DNA of 9,156 nt from Actinomycetota bacterium (GTDB taxonomy: Bacteria; Actinomycetota; Actinomycetes; Streptosporangiales; Streptosporangiaceae), in assembly GCA_003140115.1 (NCBI GenBank), contig PLIQ01000182.1, positions 1-9,156 on the forward strand, written 5' to 3'. Positions 6,293 to 9,156 of this stretch are shown piece after piece. The translations under genes were made by a program, and so were the position numbers. A model generated the notes under the pieces. That model was not told where the DNA came from. It saw only the letters and a program-made list of their open reading frames with translations, and made no database searches. The stretch's first letter is position 1. Every line of letters begins with the position of its first letter.

Positions 6293-6874
6293 TTAGCTCC
6301 CGCGCCGGGCGACACGACCCGCCTCGGAGCCGGATGACCTCGCGTGGCCATGAGCGACCGGCTCCACCTTCGCGATGTGCACCAGGCAGTTGTAGGTGAT
6401 CAGCGCTATGGCCAGGTGCATCACCATCAGCACCGCGACCGCGCGACCCGGCGCGCCCCGGTACAGGATGTAGAGATCCGGCAGCCACAAGACCAACGTG
6501 ACCGCGATGGCCAGCCGGAAGAACAGCCAGCGCGGCGCCGAACTGATCCTGGTCACGACCGGCCAGGCCAGGCACGCGATGACCACGCCGATGACCGTCA
6601 GCTTGGCGTAGTCGGAGAACTGGAAGTGGCCATACCCCTTGGTCGAGGGGAAGATGGCCGTGCCGATCACCACTAGGAGCGCGTCGGCGGCCAGTGATCC
6701 GATCACCGAGACGACCGACGCCGCGATCACCCGGGCGCCGGCCGGTTGCCGGTGGGACGGGGCGAAGTCCACCCGCACCAGGCCAAGCGCCCGGTCGAGT
6801 AGTGGCGGCAGCTCAGGAGACAACGTCCCCCTCCAGACGTCGGCGATGATGAACCGAAGAGTATGCCGTACCAC
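6293..6874 (-). CDS. Four-helix membrane protein, possibly DUF6069-like
   Basis: The protein has up to 193 residues and four clear membrane segments at about 48-73, 91-110, 118-137 and 145-166. The third and fourth segments, with LWLPDLYILYRG and MVMHLAIALITYNCLVHI, resemble small actinobacterial four-helix proteins such as DUF6069; this match is from memory and unverified. The tail after 170 is charged and rich in Arg, His and Ser. The assigned GTG start at 6874 has GGGGA four bases upstream. It creates a 47-residue N-terminal stretch before the first helix, and GTG codons at residues 33 and 35 are possible alternative starts. It is first in a three-gene minus-strand run and diverges from the two-component genes. 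Its function is unknown. Confidence 0.72.
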   Translation of the reverse strand: MVRHTLRFIIADVWRGTLSPELPPLLDRALGLVRVDFAPSHRQPAGARVIAASVVSVIGSLAADALLVVIGTAIFPSTKGYGHFQFSDYAKLTVIGVVIACLAWPVVTRISSAPRWLFFRLAIAVTLVLWLPDLYILYRGAPGRAVAVLMVMHLAIALITYNCLVHIAKVEPVAHGHARSSGSEAGRVARRGS

Positions 6875-7043
6875 CCTGTCCCCGGGATAGCCCGCGGGAC
6901 GAAATCTCCCCGCCCCGGCTCATCCTCAAGTCGGACGACGACCCGAGCGCAGGGTCCGTGACCAGCGGTGATGCCATGGAGGCCGTCGGCCGATCCGCCG
7001 CGCAGGCGGTACCCTGCGAATAGCTGAGCACGAAGGACGCACA
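6875..7043. promoter_or_regulatory. Divergent intergenic region between membrane-protein run and two-component genes
   Basis: These 169 bases separate two divergent units and must contain both promoters. An inverted repeat CCGCC-GCGCA-GGCGG lies at 6995-7009, directly before TACCCT (7010-7015), a TANNNT-type -10 candidate for the kinase gene; I see no good -35 at the right distance. The inverted repeat could be an operator or only GC-rich coincidence. No convincing minus-strand promoter was found. Confidence 0.4.
7032..7037 (+). promoter_or_regulatory. Ribosome binding site favouring a TTG start for the kinase
   Basis: GAAGGA lies six bases before TTG 7044 but 15 bases before the in-frame ATG at 7053. 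Spacing favours the TTG start; the two products differ by only three residues. Confidence 0.55.
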
Positions 7044-8297
7044 TTGGGCGCTATGACCGAGCTTTCCCGGGGCCAGACCACCCTCCAGCCCCCGGACGAG
7101 ATCACGCGCAGCCTGTTCGGCCAGGGCCGCCGCGTCGGCCACGCGCACCCGCTGGCTATCGACGCGCTGGTCGCGGCCGTGCTCCTGGCGGTGTGCACGG
7201 TCTGGCTGGCCCAGGCGGGTTTCGGCCTGCGCGCGGGGCTGGTCCAGGCCGCGCTGATCGGCGTGATCGCCGCCCGCCGCGTCTGGCCTACCGCGGTATT
7301 CCTGGCCGCCAGCGCCATCGGCTTGGCGCAGTGGCTGCTGGGCTTCCCGCTCCTCGGCGACGTGGCCCTGCTGATCGCGCTGTACACGGTCGCGGCCCAT
7401 GAATCCCGGGCCAGGGCCCTGCTCGCCGCGGTGGTGATGGAAGTCGGCGCGGTCATGGCCGCGGCTAGGTGGGAGCCGGCCGGGACCCTGCTGCGCTCGC
7501 TGGCGTTCCTCACCGCCACCGTGGTGGCCGCGCTGTTCGCGGGGATGACGGCCGCCTCGGGCAGCCGCTACCTGGCCTGGATGGACGAGCGCGCCCGGCG
7601 GCTGGAGATCGAGCGGGACCAGCAGGCCACGATCGCGGCGGCCGCCGAGCGGACCCGGATCGCCCGGGAACTGCACGACATCGTGTCGCACAGCCTGTCG
7701 GTCGTGATCACTTTGGCCGACGCCGCGGCGCTGGTCAGCCGGGCCGATCCCGGCCAGGGTGCCGACGCGATGGCCGAAGTCTCCGAGGTCGGCCGGCACG
7801 CGCTCTCGGACATGCGGGCCATGCTCGGCGTGCTGCGGACCGACGAGTCGCAGGCCGGCCAGGCCCCCCAGCCCCCGCAGCCCGGCGTCGGCCAGCTCAG
7901 CGCGCTGATGGAACGGATCCGGGCTACCGGGTTGGCGGTCAGCCTGTCCGTCGACGGCGCCCCGTTCCCGCTCGGCGCCGCCGCCGAGCTGACCGCCTAC
8001 CGCATCGTCCAGGAGGCGCTGACCAACACGCTCCGCCACGCCGCGGCCCGGCACGCGTGGGTCACGATCAGCTACGACGAGCCCGAGGTGCGGATCCGGG
8101 TGGCAGACGACGGCGTCACGGACCAGACGGTCGTCCCGGCGGTCCAGCCGCCCCCGGCGGCGAAACGGCATGGCCACGGGATCGAGGGCATGCGGGAACG
8201 GGCCGCCCTGCACCGCGGCGCACTGCACGCGGGCCCGGCCGACGACGGCGGCTGGCTGGTCGAGGCGACCCTGCGACCCAAGGCCGTGTCGGTATGA
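7044..8297 (+). CDS. Sensor histidine kinase, HisKA_3 (NarL-partner) type
   Basis: This 417-residue membrane kinase senses an unknown signal and phosphorylates the next gene's product. The N-terminal part has five or six hydrophobic segments between about 37 and 170 with almost no extracellular domain, suggesting that it senses within or close to the membrane. A helical linker (about 178-203) leads to the dimerisation motif ERTRIARELHDIVSHSLSVV, with phospho-accepting His211. The ATPase domain shows the N-box QEALTNTLRHA (Asn328), VADDG (Asp355, Gly357) and GHGIEGMRERA (377-387). A Pro/Gln-rich stretch (271-280) separates the two domains. All catalytic boxes are intact. Its last four bases overlap the regulator start, so the pair is translationally coupled. 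It could alternatively start at ATG 7053. Confidence 0.92.
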   Translation: MGAMTELSRGQTTLQPPDEITRSLFGQGRRVGHAHPLAIDALVAAVLLAVCTVWLAQAGFGLRAGLVQAALIGVIAARRVWPTAVFLAASAIGLAQWLLGFPLLGDVALLIALYTVAAHESRARALLAAVVMEVGAVMAAARWEPAGTLLRSLAFLTATVVAALFAGMTAASGSRYLAWMDERARRLEIERDQQATIAAAAERTRIARELHDIVSHSLSVVITLADAAALVSRADPGQGADAMAEVSEVGRHALSDMRAMLGVLRTDESQAGQAPQPPQPGVGQLSALMERIRATGLAVSLSVDGAPFPLGAAAELTAYRIVQEALTNTLRHAAARHAWVTISYDEPEVRIRVADDGVTDQTVVPAVQPPPAAKRHGHGIEGMRERAALHRGALHAGPADDGGWLVEATLRPKAVSV

Positions 8298-8977
8298 GCA
8301 TCTCCGTGTTGCTCGTCGATGACCAGCCGCTGCTTCGGCGTGGCTTCCGGATGATCTTGGAGGCCGAGGGCGATCTGACCGTGGTCGCCGAGGCTGGCGA
8401 CGGCGAGGCGGCCGTCGAGGAGGCTCGCCGGCACGCGCCCGATGTCGTCCTGATGGACATCCGGATGCCCGGTACCGACGGCATCGAGGCCACCCGGCGC
8501 ATCACCGCCGCCGACGCCCGGCTCCGGGTGCTGGTGCTGACCACCTTTGACCTCGACGAGTACGCCTTCGGCGCGCTGCGGGCCGGGGCCAGCGGTTTCC
8601 TGCTCAAGGACGTGCGCCCCGCCGAACTCGTCACCGCCATCCGGACCGTGGCCGCGGGCGACGCGGTCGTATCGCCGCGGGTCACCCGGCGCCTGCTGGA
8701 GGAGTACACCCGGGTTCTTCCTCTGTCCGCGAGCCAGATGCAGCAGCGATACCCCCGGCTGTCCGCCCTGACCGAACGCGAGCGCGAAGTACTCATCGCG
8801 GTGGCCCGCGGGCTGTCCAACGCCGAGATCGCTGCCGCCTTGTACGTCTCCGAGGCCACGGTGAAATCACACGTCGGACGGATTCTGGCCAAGCTCGGTC
8901 TGCGCGACCGGGTCCAGGTGGTCGTGCTCGCCTACGAAGCCGGCCTGATCCAGCCAGGCGCCGAGAGCACGCGCTGA
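8294..8977 (+). CDS. Response regulator, NarL/FixJ family with LuxR-type DNA-binding domain
   Basis: This 227-residue cytoplasmic transcription regulator has a receiver domain (1-120) with acidic Asp9 and Asp10, phospho-accepting Asp55 in LMDIRMPG, switch residue Thr83 and Lys105 in FLLKDVRP. After a linker (about 121-155) comes a LuxR helix-turn-helix (158-217): LTEREREVL followed by GLSNAEIAAALYVSEATVKS, which reads the DNA. The ATG at 8294 overlaps the kinase TGA as ATGA, the typical coupling of a cognate pair, so the upstream kinase is the expected phosphate donor. Nothing needed for function is missing. Target genes are unknown; self-regulation and control of the divergent membrane-protein genes are plausible from position. 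The gene is followed by a hairpin and a convergent tRNA gene. Confidence 0.95.
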   Translation: MSISVLLVDDQPLLRRGFRMILEAEGDLTVVAEAGDGEAAVEEARRHAPDVVLMDIRMPGTDGIEATRRITAADARLRVLVLTTFDLDEYAFGALRAGASGFLLKDVRPAELVTAIRTVAAGDAVVSPRVTRRLLEEYTRVLPLSASQMQQRYPRLSALTEREREVLIAVARGLSNAEIAAALYVSEATVKSHVGRILAKLGLRDRVQVVVLAYEAGLIQPGAESTR

Positions 8978-8979
8978 CG

Positions 8980-9011
8980 CTCACGTCTTCCGGCAATGGG
9001 GAAACGCTGAG
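8980..9011. terminator. Hairpin between convergent regulator gene and tRNA-Cys
   Basis: CTCACGT-C-TTCC (8980-8991) can pair with GGAAACG-C-TGAG (9000-9011), giving about 11 base pairs with a bulged C on each side and the eight-base loop GGCAATGG. It sits directly after the regulator stop and abuts the tRNA-Cys 3' end, so it could stop transcription from both sides. There is no clear T-tract, which is common in high-GC actinobacteria but lowers certainty. Confidence 0.45.
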
Positions 9012-9083
9012 AGGCGGAGACGGGAATCGAACCCGTGTACAGGGCTTTGCAGGCCCTTGCCTAAGCCACTCGGCCACTCCGCC
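9012..9083 (-). tRNA. tRNA-Cys (anticodon GCA)
   Basis: The minus strand folds into a complete cloverleaf: acceptor stem GGCGGAG/CTCCGCC (9083-9077 with 9019-9013), D-stem GCC/GGC, anticodon stem AGGGC/GCCCT with loop CTGCAAA, a four-base variable region GTAC, and T-stem ACGGG/CCCGT with loop TTCGATT. The anticodon GCA is at 9050-9048. The discriminator base is U (9012), an identity element of tRNA-Cys. The CCA end is not encoded. The gene is downstream of a tRNA-Gly on the same strand, so the two are probably processed from one transcript. Confidence 0.95.
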
Positions 9084-9106
9084 ACAAGGGACTCCGCCAC
9101 AAAGGG
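9076..9106. repeat. Tandem repeat duplicating the 5' end of tRNA-Cys
   Basis: ACTCCGCCACAAGGG (9076-9090) is followed at once by ACTCCGCCACAAAGGG (9091-9106), which differs only by one extra A. The first copy covers the first eight tRNA bases plus seven bases of leader; the second lies wholly in the leader. A slipped-strand duplication or a scar of site-specific recombination could produce this. Confidence 0.8.
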
Positions 9107-9134
9107 CATGCCACTAGGGCACACGGACCCTCGG

Positions 9135-9156
9135 AGCGGACGACGGGATTCGAACC
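9135..9156 (-). tRNA. tRNA-Gly, 3' part only (cut by window edge)
   Basis: Read on the minus strand, this is the end of a tRNA: the T-arm GG-TTCGAAT-CCCGT, the acceptor 3' strand CGTCCGC (9142-9136) and discriminator U (9135). The implied acceptor start GCGGACG, the U discriminator and the position just upstream of tRNA-Cys fit an actinobacterial tRNA-Gly, probably anticodon GCC. The anticodon itself is outside the window, so the identity is inferred. Confidence 0.7.

Noticed and set aside
6813..8228. Long open frame on the minus strand opposite the histidine kinase
   Set aside because: Its product is low-complexity (Gln, Arg, Gly and His rich) with no domain, while the plus-strand frame carries every kinase motif. 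It is a GC-rich antisense shadow.
8680..8765. Possible insertion between receiver and DNA-binding domains of the regulator
   Set aside because: The linker of about 35 residues is within the ordinary range for NarL/LuxR regulators.
7469..8977. Apparent 502-residue extended form of the response regulator
   Set aside because: The first 275 residues are the kinase gene read out of frame. The receiver domain begins at the ATG at 8294, which overlaps the kinase stop.

Overview
The window looks like chromosomal DNA of a high-GC actinomycete. Coding frames are strongly G/C-biased at third codon positions, GTG and TTG starts occur, the sensor kinase and response regulator are of the NarL/LuxR type common in actinobacteria, and the right edge carries a tRNA-Gly then tRNA-Cys cluster of the order usual in these genomes. 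I see no phage, transposon, CRISPR or plasmid gene. A species cannot be named from this sequence.

Layout. At the left edge a probable gene leaves the window on the minus strand (1-104). It diverges from a compact AlkA-type DNA-3-methyladenine glycosylase (176-844, +). Next is a phytanoyl-CoA dioxygenase-family Fe(II)/2-oxoglutarate enzyme (900-1655, +), whose ribosome binding site can pair with either copy of a duplicated C-rich repeat. Facing it is a long transketolase-like ThDP enzyme (1652-4015, -) with a glutamate where transketolases have a metal-binding aspartate. A 77-bp divergent region separates this from a class I/II PLP aminotransferase (4093-5259, +), which may be translated from a leaderless mRNA. 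Facing the aminotransferase is a minus-strand run of three tightly packed genes (6874 to 5256): a four-helix membrane protein, a DUF347/COG4705-type membrane protein with four internal repeats, and a 66-residue hypothetical protein. Divergent from that run is a two-component system (7044-8977, +). After it comes a hairpin, then tRNA-Cys and the 3' part of tRNA-Gly, both on the minus strand.

How the genes work together. The kinase and regulator overlap by four bases and are almost certainly a pair. The divergent membrane-protein run is a natural candidate target, but this is inference from position. The glycosylase is a stand-alone repair enzyme. The dioxygenase, transketolase-like enzyme and aminotransferase are neighbours in convergent and divergent arrangement, not an operon, so a shared pathway is only a weak hypothesis. 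Two convergent gene pairs end in the same way: both stop codons are read from one shared CTAG. Most of the window is ordinary accessory metabolism. The points most worth a second look are the Glu-for-Asp transketolase, the possible Shine-Dalgarno-sequestering repeats, the two shared stop codons, the membrane-protein run facing the two-component system, and the duplicated 5' end of tRNA-Cys.
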